Source: Streptomyces kaniharaensis (GTDB lineage: Bacteria > Actinomycetota > Actinomycetes > Streptomycetales > Streptomycetaceae). From it: 64,000 nucleotides of DNA. The position numbers and the translations under genes are program-made. Positions within the stretch are counted from its first letter, which is position 1, and every line of letters begins with the position of its first letter. Under the pieces are notes generated by a model. The model was not told the DNA's origin and ran no database searches. It worked only from the letters and a program-made list of their open reading frames with translations. Location of the stretch: the NCBI RefSeq assembly GCF_009569385.1, contig NZ_WBOF01000003.1:620001-684000 (forward strand), read 5' to 3'. Of the stretch, positions 16,919 through 25,726 are shown piece after piece.

Positions 16919-17407
16919 TCAGTGTCGTCGGTGGCCGAGAGGCGGGGCAAGAGGCAGCAGGACGCACACGGTCCTCCCACCGCCGGGGTCGGGGCGGATG
17001 GCCAGCGCGCCGCCGAGGTGGTGGGCGAGGTCGGCGACGACGGCCAGGCCGCCCACCGCCCCCGGTTCGGGGTGCTCGACCAGGCCCGGGTGGCTGTCCC
17101 GGACGCCGACCTCGACATGGCTGTCGGTGACGGTGAGCAGCAGTTCGAAGAACGGGGACTGTGGTGCGGCATGCCGGACGACATTGGTGGTGAGCTCGGT
17201 GACCGCGAAGACGGCTGCGTCGTGGACGGTGGATCCCGGTGGCACGCGCCAGGAGGTGAGGACGGTCACCGTGATCCTGCGAACGACCTTGGCGGCGGCC
17301 CAGCTGCTCGCCAGACTCATCCGATAGCGCCGGCCTCCGTCGGCCCGCTCGGCCGGCACGGGGACAGCCGGGTCGTGCCGGCGGCGGTCCCGCCAGCGTC
17401 GACTCAC
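16919..17407 (-). CDS. RsbW-like ATP-binding protein (HATPase_c_2)
   Basis: 162 aa. The Bergerat-type ATP site is visible: N box AVTELTTNVVRHA, G1 region VGVRDSHPGLVEH, G2 region GGLAVVADLAHHLGG, and the end IRPDPGGGRTVCVLLPL. Single-domain HATPases of this kind in streptomycetes act as anti-sigma factors or serine kinases in partner-switching systems; STAS proteins at 15965 and 54243 are possible partners. A small gene lies just upstream in the same direction. Confidence 0.82.
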   Translation of the reverse strand: MSRRWRDRRRHDPAVPVPAERADGGRRYRMSLASSWAAAKVVRRITVTVLTSWRVPPGSTVHDAAVFAVTELTTNVVRHAAPQSPFFELLLTVTDSHVEVGVRDSHPGLVEHPEPGAVGGLAVVADLAHHLGGALAIRPDPGGGRTVCVLLPLAPPLGHRRH

Positions 17408-17426
17408 CGAGGCCCCTTGACCGTGA

Positions 17427-17510
17427 TCACGTCTGGAACCTCCCTGAGGCTTCTCGCAGTTCGGCCAGCAGCTGCCTCCTGCGCAGCTTCTGTTCGAAGA
17501 CCTCCGCCAC
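17427..17510 (-). CDS. Very small helical protein, truncated paralogue of 28940-29116
   Basis: 27 aa from a GTG behind GGGAGGGG: VAEVFEQKLRRRQLLAELRE and seven more residues. The opening matches the 58-aa protein at 28940-29116 (VSEVFDQELREQL), and both share a conserved upstream element about 85 bp away. It is too short for a fold, so it may be a remnant or a coupling leader for the HATPase gene downstream. Confidence 0.4.
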   Translation of the reverse strand: MAEVFEQKLRRRQLLAELREASGRFQT

Positions 17511-17591
17511 CGCTTCCCCTCCCGTATCCGACCGCTCCGCCGGGGAGGGCCGTCGGCGCTCCGTGCCGGTCGGACAGCTCGACATCATGGA

Positions 17592-17626
17592 GTGACATGA
17601 AGAATTTTTCAACTCGGCATTTTCAT
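17592..17626 (-). promoter_or_regulatory. Conserved promoter-like element, copy A
   Basis: On the minus strand TTGAAAAATTCTTCATG is followed by CATGAT at a 17-bp spacing from TTGAAA, resembling -35/-10 boxes. The same AT-rich block occurs at 29195-29225, 83-87 bp upstream of the two paralogous small genes. It stands out from the GC-rich background. Confidence 0.5.
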
Positions 17627-17774
17627 AGGTGATTGATTCAGACAATGACGATCTCTTCCGATCAGTAGCAGTCTTCCGGACGGACGAAACCGGCCTCGCT
17701 CCTACGCTCGGCGCACGAATCGCTGGCGGTCTGCCCGGCCGCCCGCCGGGCAGTTCAGGAGATCGGGAGGATGC

Positions 17775-18032
17775 ATGGTCGACGTCGAGGCGGCTCTCGA
17801 GGAGGCGATGGCCATCGACGCGCACTCGGGGCGGCGCTGGTCGACTCCGGGAGCGGTATGACACTCGGTACTCGCGGCCGCGCGGGCGGCATTGATTCGC
17901 GCTGGCGGGCGCTACGGCCACCGACCTCGCGCGGGCCGGCTGTTCCTCTACCTGATCCTCGACCGGCACCGCGCCAACCTGGCCATGGCCCGCCACCGGG
18001 CGAGGTCGATCAAGGCGAACCTCCTGGTGTGA
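17775..18032 (+). pseudogene. Roadblock/LC7-family gene, broken
   Basis: The ATG at 17775 gives MVDVEAALEEAMAID, then a frameshift leads to GAALVDSGSGMTLGT, and a third segment ends LFLYLILDRHRANLAMARHR...-stop. These are the start, middle and end of a roadblock/LC7 protein (usually about 120 aa), a family that regulates small GTPases in actinomycetes. At least two frame changes and a deletion are needed to join them. Confidence 0.55.
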
Positions 18033-18531
18033 CAAAGCCCTGATCAGCGACACACGGGAGCATGACGACCTGATCAGTTGCTAACATACGCAACTGCGAG
18101 GCGACGGGCGAGTGGGCGCGTACCCACCGGACGGTTCGCGACGGGACGGCAGGCACTCGGACCCGGCGCCGTGGAAGTTGTGCTCCACGGCTCGGGCCAG
18201 CGGGAACGCCGCGAACACCCCGGACGCCCCACCCTCCCGAGGCCGACGTCGGCCGATGGGGGCCTCGCGCCTGTCGCCGCCCCCGGACGTGGTGCCCCGG
18301 AGGCGGCGGCAGGCGGCTTCATCTCGTCGACGTTTCCGGAGGCTCACCAACAGGTCTATAGTCTCTCGCCGTAACGGGACGGGCACTCTCCGCACCGGCC
18401 GCGAAAGGCTGGCGGAAGGGTGCTGCCCGCAGTGCGCGCCGCCGTTCTGGCAGGCCGTCAGGCCCCTCGGCCGGACCGCCGAACCCCGGACAGCACAACC
18501 CGAGACGTGCGTCGAGACGGAGAGGTCCGTG
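18033..18531. other. Long leader region of the Ehr-type operon
   Basis: No gene is supported. The region holds the operator-like motif at 18074-18102 and an isolated TATAGT at about 18359, a possible -10 box, with TTTCCGG-containing sequence upstream. If that start is used, the transcript has a leader of about 170 nt before the ATG at 18532. No riboswitch fold was recognised. Confidence 0.4.
18074..18102. promoter_or_regulatory. Candidate Rv0081-type ArsR operator upstream of the Ehr-type operon
   Basis: AGTTGC-TAACATAC-GCAACT is a 6-bp inverted repeat followed by GCGAGG. It shares TTGCTAA and GCAACTGCGAGG with the site at 15727-15757. It is 430 bp before the first gene of the complex. Confidence 0.45.
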
Positions 18532-19014
18532 ATGGATCTGCTGCGCAGGATCCGCGAGGTCGGCCGGGTCGCCGAGCCGGCACCGCCGCGCCCCGAGGGC
18601 GAAACCCCGCCCGCCGCCCGTGCGTTACGCGGCTCGGCGCAGGTGCGCCACGTCGACGCCGGGTCGTGCAACGGCTGCGAGATCGAGATCGGCGGCGCGT
18701 TCGGCCCGGTGTACGACGCCGAGCGGTACGGGGCCCGACTGGTCGCCTCCCCGCGCCACGCCGACGTGCTGCTGGTCACCGGCCCGGTGACCCGGAACAT
18801 GGCCGACCCGCTGCGCCGCACCTACGACGCTGTGCCCGAGCCGCGCGTCGTGGTGGCGGTCGGCGACTGCGCGATCAACTGCGGCCTGTTCGCCGGGGCT
18901 TACGGCGTCGCGGGCGCGGTGGCCGACATCGTGCCCGTGGACCTGGAGGTGCCCGGCTGCCCGCCGGAGCCGGCGGCGATCGTCGCGGCGCTGCGCCGGG
19001 TGACCGGGCGGTGA
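18532..19014 (+). CDS. NuoB/hydrogenase small-subunit-like FeS protein (Rv0082-like)
   Basis: 160 aa, ATG behind GGAGAGG. All four Cys ligands of the proximal [4Fe-4S] cluster are present: CNGCEIEI (two), GDCAINCG (third) and PGCPPEP (fourth). The protein is the electron-transfer small subunit of a group 4 hydrogenase/complex I-like module and would sit at the cytoplasmic face next to the large subunit (24138-25620). Length and place match Rv0082, first gene of the M. tuberculosis hyc-like cluster. The next gene overlaps by 4 bp. Confidence 0.88.
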   Translation: MDLLRRIREVGRVAEPAPPRPEGETPPAARALRGSAQVRHVDAGSCNGCEIEIGGAFGPVYDAERYGARLVASPRHADVLLVTGPVTRNMADPLRRTYDAVPEPRVVVAVGDCAINCGLFAGAYGVAGAVADIVPVDLEVPGCPPEPAAIVAALRRVTGR

Positions 19015-21032
19015 GCGCGATCGCTCCCGCGCTGGCGGCGGCGAGCGCCCTGGCCACGGGCGGCGCCGCCTGCGGGCTGGTGCTGCCCGAGCGCGCCCGT
19101 CCGGCAGCGGTCGGGGCGTGCACGGCGGGCGTGGGCGCCGCCGGCCTGGTCGCGGGTGTTGCCGCACTGGGCGGGCAGCGCTGGGCGGCGTCCTTTCCGG
19201 ACCTGCTGCCGCTGGCCGGGATGCACCTCGCGATGGACGCCCTGTCCGGGCTGTTCGTCGCGGTGTCCGGGGGCGTGATCGTCGCCGCCGCGGTCTACGG
19301 GATCGGCTACACCCGGCACGGCCTCACCGGGCGAGGCGTCCAGGCCGTGCTGCCGTTGTTCGCCTGGACGTTGGTCATGGTTCCGGCCGGCGCTGCCGTC
19401 TCGACCTTCCTGCTGCTCTGGGAGCTGATGGCGGCGGCCTCGCTGCTGCTTGTGGTGGCCGAGCACCGGCGGCGGGCCTCGGTCCGGGAGGCCGGCGTCT
19501 GGTACGCGGTGATGACCCACCTCGGACTGGTGGCCCTGCTGATCGCTCTGGTGCTGTTCGCGGCCCGGGCGGGCGGCGAGACCTTTCCCGTGCTGCGCTC
19601 CTCTGCCGACGGACTGTCACCTTCCGTACGAGGAACGGTCTTTGTGCTCTCGCTGGTCGCCTTCGGATCAAAGGCCGGCATGGTGCCCCTGCACGCCTGG
19701 CTGCCCCGCGCCCACCCCGAGGCCCCCAGCCACGTCTCGGCGCTGATGAGCGCGGCCATGGTGAACCTCGGCGCGTACGGCGTGATCCGGGTCGGCTTCG
19801 ATCTCCTGGGCGGCGGCCCGCGCTGGTGGGGAGTGCTGACGCTGGCGCTCGGCGCGGTCACAGTGGTGTACGGGATCGTCCAGGCCGCCGTGGCCACCGA
19901 CCTCAAGCGCCTGTTGGCCTACTCGACGAGCGAGAACCTCGGCCTGGTGCTGATCGGGGTGGGCGCGGCGCTGCTGTTCGAGGCGGGCGGCAACCCCGCG
20001 CCGGCCGCACTCGGTCTGGCGGCCGCCCTGCTGCACGTGGTCAACCACGCCGCGTTCAAGGCCCTGCTGTTCGGCGCGGCGGGCTCCGTCCTGCATGCCA
20101 CCGGCACCCGGGACCTGGACGCACTCGGCGGACTGCGCCCGCGGATGCCGTACACCACCGCCCTGTTCGCGCTCGGTGCGCTGGGCGCGCTCGCCCTGCC
20201 CCCGGGCAATGGATTCATCAGCGAGTGGCTGCTGCTCCAGTCGCTGATCCACGGGCTCGCGGTGCCCGGGGCCGCCACGGCTGTCGTGCTGCCGGTGGCC
20301 ATCGCCGCCATCGCGCTCGCCGCCGGTCTGGCCGCGGCAGCGTTCGTCAAGGCGCTCGGCGTGGGCTTCTTCGCCCGGCCGCGCAGCGTTGCCGCCGAGC
20401 GGGCGGTGGAGAGTCCGCGGCCGATGCTCGCGGGAATGGGGCTGTGTGCGGCCGCCTGTGTCGGCCTCGCCCTGCTGCCGGGCGCGCTCGCCGACGGGCT
20501 GGATCGAGCTGTCGAAGCATCAGGAGTGCAAGTTTCCAGGCCACTTGGCGGTGGCGAGCTGCAACTGCGGCTGACCCAGCTGTCCGGCCGGCTGGCCCCG
20601 CTCTGGATCGCCGCCGCGCTCGTGGCGGCCGGCGCCGTGGTCCTGCTGCTCGTACGCGCCGCCGCCCGTGCCCCGCGCCGGGTCGACGCGCCGCTGTGGG
20701 ACTGCGGGGCCGGTGCGCCCACCGCGCGGATGGAATACACCGCCACCTCGTTCGCCGAACCACTGCAGCGCGTCTTCGACGACGTCCTCGCACCCGAGCA
20801 GGACGTCGAGGTCACGCCCGTGCGCGAATCCGCCTACCTGGTCGAGCGGGTGCGCTACCAGCGCAAGGTGCCCGACCGGATCGAGCACCGCCTCTACCTC
20901 CCGGTGCTGCACCTGCTCGCCCGGGCCGGACGGGCCGCCCGCGGGCTCGCCGACGGGAGCGTCCACCGCTACCTCGGGTACGGCTTCGCCACGCTGGTCG
21001 CCCTGCTGCTCGTCCTGGCGGTGGCCCGGTGA
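19011..21032 (+). CDS. HyfB/NuoL-M-like proton-translocating membrane subunit (Rv0083-like)
   Basis: 673 aa, GTG start overlapping the previous stop. The antiporter-like core is clear: Glu in LLLWELMAAASLLLV, FGSKAGMVPLHAWLPRAHPE with the key Lys, MSAAMVNLGAYGVIRV, and ATDLKRLLAYSTSENLGLVLIG. About 14-16 hydrophobic helices. The extra C-terminal hydrophilic stretch (PLWDCGAGAPTARMEYTATS) is typical of HyfB/HycC. Role: ion translocation coupled to redox chemistry in the peripheral arm. Confidence 0.88.
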   Translation: MSAIAPALAAASALATGGAACGLVLPERARPAAVGACTAGVGAAGLVAGVAALGGQRWAASFPDLLPLAGMHLAMDALSGLFVAVSGGVIVAAAVYGIGYTRHGLTGRGVQAVLPLFAWTLVMVPAGAAVSTFLLLWELMAAASLLLVVAEHRRRASVREAGVWYAVMTHLGLVALLIALVLFAARAGGETFPVLRSSADGLSPSVRGTVFVLSLVAFGSKAGMVPLHAWLPRAHPEAPSHVSALMSAAMVNLGAYGVIRVGFDLLGGGPRWWGVLTLALGAVTVVYGIVQAAVATDLKRLLAYSTSENLGLVLIGVGAALLFEAGGNPAPAALGLAAALLHVVNHAAFKALLFGAAGSVLHATGTRDLDALGGLRPRMPYTTALFALGALGALALPPGNGFISEWLLLQSLIHGLAVPGAATAVVLPVAIAAIALAAGLAAAAFVKALGVGFFARPRSVAAERAVESPRPMLAGMGLCAAACVGLALLPGALADGLDRAVEASGVQVSRPLGGGELQLRLTQLSGRLAPLWIAAALVAAGAVVLLLVRAAARAPRRVDAPLWDCGAGAPTARMEYTATSFAEPLQRVFDDVLAPEQDVEVTPVRESAYLVERVRYQRKVPDRIEHRLYLPVLHLLARAGRAARGLADGSVHRYLGYGFATLVALLLVLAVAR

Positions 21033-21982
21033 ACGCGACCGGCACCGTGGCCGTCGCCGCCCAGGTCGTCCTGGTCACGGCGGGGGCGCCCTGGCTGGCC
21101 GGGCTGATGCGCCAGGTCCGCGCCCGGCTCGAAGGGCGGGCCGGCCCCGGCATCGGACAGCCCTGGCGGGACCTGCGCAAGCAACTGCGCAAACAGCCGG
21201 TCACGGCCGGCGGCACCGGATCGGCCTTCCGGGCCGCGCCGCTGGTCCTGGTCGCCACCGCCCTGGTCGTCGCCGCCCTGGTCCCGCTCGCCTCCACCCG
21301 CACCCCGGTCAGCGGGTACGCGGACCTGATCGTGGTGGTCGCGCTGCTCGCCCTCGGCACCGTCTCCCTCGCCCTGGCCGGCCTGGACACGGGTACCGCC
21401 TTCGGCGGCATGGGCGCCAGCCGCGAGATGACGGTGACGGCGCTGGTCGAACCGACCCTGCTGATGTCGGTGTTCGCACTGTCCATCCCCGCCGATTCCA
21501 CCAACCTCGCCGACATCGTCTCCGGCGCCGTCCACGACCCCGCCCGACTCGCCACCCCCACCGGTCTGCTCGCCGCCGTCGCCCTCGCGGCCGTCACCAT
21601 CGCCGAGACCGGAAGGCTGCCCGTCGACAACCCGTCCACCCACCTGGAGCTGACGATGATCCACGAGGCGATGGTGCTGGAGTACTCCGGCCCCGATCTC
21701 GCCCTGATCGAACTCGGCGCCCAGCTGCGGCTCACCGTCCTGCTCGGCCTGCTGACCGCCCTGTTCACGCCCTGGGGCATCGCCACCACGGGCTCGCCGG
21801 CCTCGCTCCTGCTCGCCCTCGTCCTGCTCGCGGCCAAGGTGGCGGTGCTCGGTACGGCGTTGGCCGCCGCCGAGGTGTGGTGGGCGAAGATCCGGCTCTT
21901 CCGGGTTCCCGAGCTGCTCACCGGCTCCTTCCTGTTGGCGCTGCTCGCCGTCGCCGCTTCCTACTTCCTCACCGGGGAGTGA
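21029..21982 (+). CDS. hycD: HycD/NuoH-like membrane subunit (Rv0084-like)
   Basis: 317 aa, GTG start with 4-bp overlap. NuoH family features are GRAGPGIGQPWRDLRKQLRK near the N-terminus, AETGRLPVDNPSTHLELTMIHEAM with acidic residues facing the quinone-like cavity, and EYSGPDLALIELG. This subunit connects the peripheral arm to the pump subunits. In group 4 hydrogenases it carries no cofactor. Confidence 0.88.
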   Translation: MNATGTVAVAAQVVLVTAGAPWLAGLMRQVRARLEGRAGPGIGQPWRDLRKQLRKQPVTAGGTGSAFRAAPLVLVATALVVAALVPLASTRTPVSGYADLIVVVALLALGTVSLALAGLDTGTAFGGMGASREMTVTALVEPTLLMSVFALSIPADSTNLADIVSGAVHDPARLATPTGLLAAVALAAVTIAETGRLPVDNPSTHLELTMIHEAMVLEYSGPDLALIELGAQLRLTVLLGLLTALFTPWGIATTGSPASLLLALVLLAAKVAVLGTALAAAEVWWAKIRLFRVPELLTGSFLLALLAVAASYFLTGE

Positions 21983-22011
21983 CACGATGAACGACCGAAA
22001 CGAGGTGGCGG

Positions 22012-22671
22012 ATGAGTGAGGGCCTGTTCACCCAACTCCTCGACCTCGCCTGCGGGATCTTCCTGCTGGCCGCCGTCCTGGTCCTGTGGCGCCGCGAACT
22101 CGCCGCCATGGTCAGGGTGTTCGCCGCCCAGGGGCTCGCCCTCGCGGCGATCGCCGCGCTGCTCGCCCGGCACGAGCACCGGTGGGACCTGCTCGGGGTC
22201 GCCGTGCTCGTCGCCGTCCTGCGCGCCGGGTTGCTCCCCCGCCTCATGCGGCGCGCCCTGGTCGCCGGCGGCGAAAGCGCCGAGACCGAGCCGCTGGTCA
22301 ACGTCGCGGCCTCGCTGCTCGCCGCCGCCGCGCTGACCCTCCTCGCCTACGCCGTCGCCCGGCCGCTCACCGAGCTCGCGCCCTCGCCCGCCACCCGCGC
22401 GCTGCCGGTCGGGCTCGCGGTCGTGCTGATCGGCTTCTTCGCGCTCGTCACCCGCCGCCGCGCGCTCTCCCAGGTGACCGGCTTCCTGCTGGTGGACAAC
22501 GGCATCACCGCGGTCGCCTTCCTGGCCGCCTCCGGCGTGCCGCTCATCGTCGAACTCGGCGTCTCCTTCGACGTGTTGTTCGCCGCTCTGGTCCTCCAGG
22601 TGCTCACCGCGCGGATGCGCGCGGCCTTCGGCGGCACCGACCTCGACGACCTGCGGGAGCTGCACGACTGA
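22012..22671 (+). CDS. hycP: HyfE-like membrane subunit (Rv0085/HycP-like)
   Basis: 219 aa with about six to seven helices. It resembles HyfE, whose C-terminal half is NuoK-like (GFLLVDNGITAVAFLAASGVPLIVELG). Its stop overlaps the next ATG (TGATG). It is separated by 29 bp from hycD, with GAGGTGG before its ATG. It probably forms part of the ion-translocating membrane arm. Confidence 0.83.
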   Translation: MSEGLFTQLLDLACGIFLLAAVLVLWRRELAAMVRVFAAQGLALAAIAALLARHEHRWDLLGVAVLVAVLRAGLLPRLMRRALVAGGESAETEPLVNVAASLLAAAALTLLAYAVARPLTELAPSPATRALPVGLAVVLIGFFALVTRRRALSQVTGFLLVDNGITAVAFLAASGVPLIVELGVSFDVLFAALVLQVLTARMRAAFGGTDLDDLRELHD

Positions 22672-24134
22672 TGCCCGACGCCCTCCTCCTCACCGCACCC
22701 GCCGCCGCACCGCTCGCCGTCGCCGCCGGCTACGCCGCACTCGGCTGGCGCCGCACCACCGCGTGGGCCGGACTGCTCTCCCCCGCCGCCATCCTCGCCT
22801 GCGCCACCGCTCTCGCCGCCCGGGTGCCCACGCGCGGCCCGGCCACCGCGTACGACGGCCTGCTGCGCGCCGACGCCCTGACCGTGTGGATCCTGCTCGG
22901 CATCGGCGCGGTCGGCGCACTGGCCTGCGCCGCCAGCCCGGCGTACCTCGCCGCCGAACGGACGGACCCCGTCTCCGCCCGCCGCTACGGCGTCCTCGTC
23001 CACCTCTTCCTCGCCGCGATGGCCCTGGCCACGCTCACCGTCAACCTCGGCGTGCTCTGGGTCGCGATCGAGGCCACCACCATCGTCACCGCCTTCCTGG
23101 TAGGCCACCACCGGACCCGGGCCGGTGTCGAGGCCGCCTGGAAGTACGTGGTGATCTGCTCGGTCGGCATCGCGCTCGCCTTCCTGGGCACGGTGCTGGT
23201 CTACTACGCGGCCCGGCACGCCGGCATCCCCGAGTCCCGCGCCCTTGACTGGCCCACCCTCGCGGCCCACGCGGACCGGCTCGACCACCCGACCCTGCGG
23301 CTCGGCACCGCGCTCGCCGTCCTCGGCTTCGGCGCGAAGGCCGGGCTCGTCCCGCTGCACGCCTGGCTGCCGGACGCGCACAGCCAAGCCCCGGCCCCCG
23401 TCTCCGCGTTGATGTCCGGCGTGCTGCTCGCGGTGGCCTTCACCGCGGTCCTGCGCCACAAGGTGATCGCGGACGCGGCACTCGGCACCGGCTTCGCCCG
23501 CGTGCTCCTGGTCGCGGTGGCGCTCGTCACGCTCGCGCTGGCAGCGGCCCTGCTGCTGGCCCAGCGCGACTACAAACGCATGCTCGCCTACTCCAGCATG
23601 GAACACATGGGCCTGATCGCCCTCGCCGCGGCAATCGGCACCCGGCTCGCCACCGCCGCCCTGCTGCTGCACATGGCCGGCCACGGGCTCGCCAAGGGCG
23701 TCGCGTTCTGCTCTTCCGGTCACCTGCTGCACCTGGCCGGCACCACCCGGATCGGGCGCGTCCGCGGGCTGCTCGGCCGAGCACCCGCGCTCGGCGCCGC
23801 CTTCGGCCTCGCCCTGCTCGCGCTGCTCGCGCTGCCGCCGTTCAGCCTCTTCGCCTCCGAACTCGGCATCGCCCGCGCCGGGTTCAACGCCGGGCTCGGC
23901 TGGGTCGTCGCCGTCGCCCTGGTGCTGGTGCTGATCGCGTTCGCCGCGATCGCCGGGCGCGGTGCCCGCATGCTGCTCGGCGCAGGGCCTGTTCCCGACG
24001 CCGCCCCTGCCCGATCCGGCGTGAGCGTCTGGCTGCCGCTCGCCGCCGGACTCGCCGTGTGCGCCGCGCTCGGCATCACCGTCGCCCCGCTCGGCGACCT
24101 GCTCGACGCCGCTGCCGCGATCGGAGGCCACTGA
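22671..24134 (+). CDS. hycQ: HyfF/NuoN-like proton-translocating membrane subunit (Rv0086/HycQ-like)
   Basis: 487 aa. Antiporter signatures are WVAIEATTIVTAFLVGHHRT (Glu), FGAKAGLVPLHAWLPDAHSQ (Lys), APVSALMSGVLLAVAFTAVL and RDYKRMLAYSSMEHMGLIAL. It is the second pump-type subunit of the complex, so up to two ion channels are available. The length equals that of Rv0086 (488 aa). Confidence 0.88.
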   Translation: MPDALLLTAPAAAPLAVAAGYAALGWRRTTAWAGLLSPAAILACATALAARVPTRGPATAYDGLLRADALTVWILLGIGAVGALACAASPAYLAAERTDPVSARRYGVLVHLFLAAMALATLTVNLGVLWVAIEATTIVTAFLVGHHRTRAGVEAAWKYVVICSVGIALAFLGTVLVYYAARHAGIPESRALDWPTLAAHADRLDHPTLRLGTALAVLGFGAKAGLVPLHAWLPDAHSQAPAPVSALMSGVLLAVAFTAVLRHKVIADAALGTGFARVLLVAVALVTLALAAALLLAQRDYKRMLAYSSMEHMGLIALAAAIGTRLATAALLLHMAGHGLAKGVAFCSSGHLLHLAGTTRIGRVRGLLGRAPALGAAFGLALLALLALPPFSLFASELGIARAGFNAGLGWVVAVALVLVLIAFAAIAGRGARMLLGAGPVPDAAPARSGVSVWLPLAAGLAVCAALGITVAPLGDLLDAAAAIGGH

Positions 24135-24137
24135 GCC

Positions 24138-25620
24138 GTGCCACGCACCAGCACCGACCTCTCCCCCGACGAACTCCCCGACCACGCCGCCCGGTTGCTC
24201 GCCGCCGGCCACCGGCTCGCGCTGGTCGCCGCCCACCACGACGACCCGGCCACAATCCGCGTGGTGTACCTGTTCGTCCAGGGCCCGCCCGACACCCGCA
24301 CGGAACTGCACGTCCGCCTCGACGCCCGCGAGCCCGCCGTCCCCACCCTGGCCGAACTCTCCTTCCCCGCAGGCAGGTTCGAACGCGAGATGCGCGACCT
24401 GCACGGCGTCGTCCCGCTCCGCCACCCGCTCCCCCGCCGCCTCGTCCGCCACCCCCACTGGCCGCGCGGCTGGTACCCGATGCACCCCGACGCCGGCCCC
24501 CCCGCCCGAATTCGGCACGCCCGAGGGACCGTTCCCGTTCCTCACCGTCCAAGGCCCCGGCGTGTACGAGATCCCGGTCGGCCCCGTCCACGCCGGCCTC
24601 ATCGAACCCGGACACTTCCGCTTCTCGGTCGTCGGCGAGAGCATCCTCAAGCTCAAGGCCCGCCTCTGGTACGTCCACAAGGGCGTCGAGAAGCTCTTCG
24701 AAGGCCGGCGCCCCGAGCACGCCCTCGCCCTCGCCGAACGCATCAGCGGCGACACCGCCGTCGGCCACGCCCTCGCCTTCTGCCTCGCCGTCGAGGAGGC
24801 CGCCGGCCTTCGGGCACCCGCCCGGGCGCAGCGGGCCCGCGCCCTACTGCTGGAACTCGAACGCCTCCACAACCACGTCACCGACCTCGGCGCGCTCTGC
24901 AACGACGTCGGCCACGGCATCCTCAACGCCCACGCCTGGCGCATCCGCGAACGCCTGCTCCGCCTCAACCACTCCGTCACCGGGCACCGACTGCTGCGCG
25001 GCGGAGTCACCCCCGGCGGCGCCGTCCTCCGCAGGCTGCCCGACGACGCCGAGCTCGCCCACGTCCGCGCCGACCTGCGCAGTCTCGTCGAACTCGCCCT
25101 CGGCCACCCCACCATCCGCGACCGCTTCACCGGCACCGCCATCCTGCCCGCCCAGGCCGCCCGGGACCTCGGCTGCCTCGGCTACGTCGCCCGCGCCAGC
25201 GGCCTGCCCGCCGACGCCCGCCGCGACCACCCGTTCCACGACCTCGGCGACCTGCTGACCACCCGCGTCCTCGACACCGGCGACGTCCTCGCCCGCTTCA
25301 CCGTCCGCACCCAGGAGGCCGAGGACGCCCTCGACCTGATCGACCACCTCGCCGACGGGCTCACCCCCGGAGCCGCCATCGACCTCACCCCGCACGGACC
25401 CGCCCGCCGCTCCGGCGCAGGCATCGCCGAAGGCTGGCGCGGCACCATCACCACCCGCGTCGAACTCGCCCCCGACGGCGCCCTCACCCGAGTGAGGATC
25501 GCGGACCCGTCCTTCTTCAACTGGCCCGCCCTGCCCATCGCCCTGGCCGACACGATCGTCCCGGACTTCCCCCTCACCAACAAGAGCTTCAACCTGTCCT
25601 ACGCGGGCAACGACCTGTGA
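24138..25620 (+). pseudogene. hycE: HycE-like large subunit (30-kDa + 49-kDa fusion), frameshifted, NiFe cysteines absent
   Basis: GTG at 24138. The first frame codes the 30-kDa (NuoC-like) domain (FEREMRDLHGVVPLRHPLPR). At the C7 tract 24497-24503 one base must be dropped to continue as PPEFGTPEGPFPFLTVQGPG, then GPVHAGLIEPGHFRFSVVGE and the 49-kDa domain to 25620. The joined product is about 494 aa, equal to Rv0087/HycE. The usual ERxCGxC motif reads ERISGDTAVGHA and the DPCxxC end reads DFPLTNKSFNLSYAGNDL: all four NiFe-binding Cys are missing. So this is an Ehr-type, non-hydrogenase large subunit. An internal GTG at 24562 could express the 49-kDa part alone. Confidence 0.85.
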
Positions 25621-25726
25621 CCGCCGGCGCAGGAGGTGGACGCTGAGGGCCGCGGTCATGAGCCAGCCGCTGCTGCAGGCGAGAGCCTCGTGTGCCCGGG
25701 GCCGCCGCGGTGGGGCTGCTCGTGGT

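Noticed and set aside
22347..25142. A 931-codon open frame on the minus strand across the Ehr-type operon
   Set aside because: Extreme GC at third positions of the plus-strand genes removes stops from this frame. Its translation is low-complexity Gly/Glu/Arg with no family, and the plus-strand genes are unmistakable.
18532..25620. Functional formate hydrogenlyase
   Set aside because: The NiFe Cys ligands are absent and no formate dehydrogenase, polyferredoxin subunit or maturation gene is present in the window.
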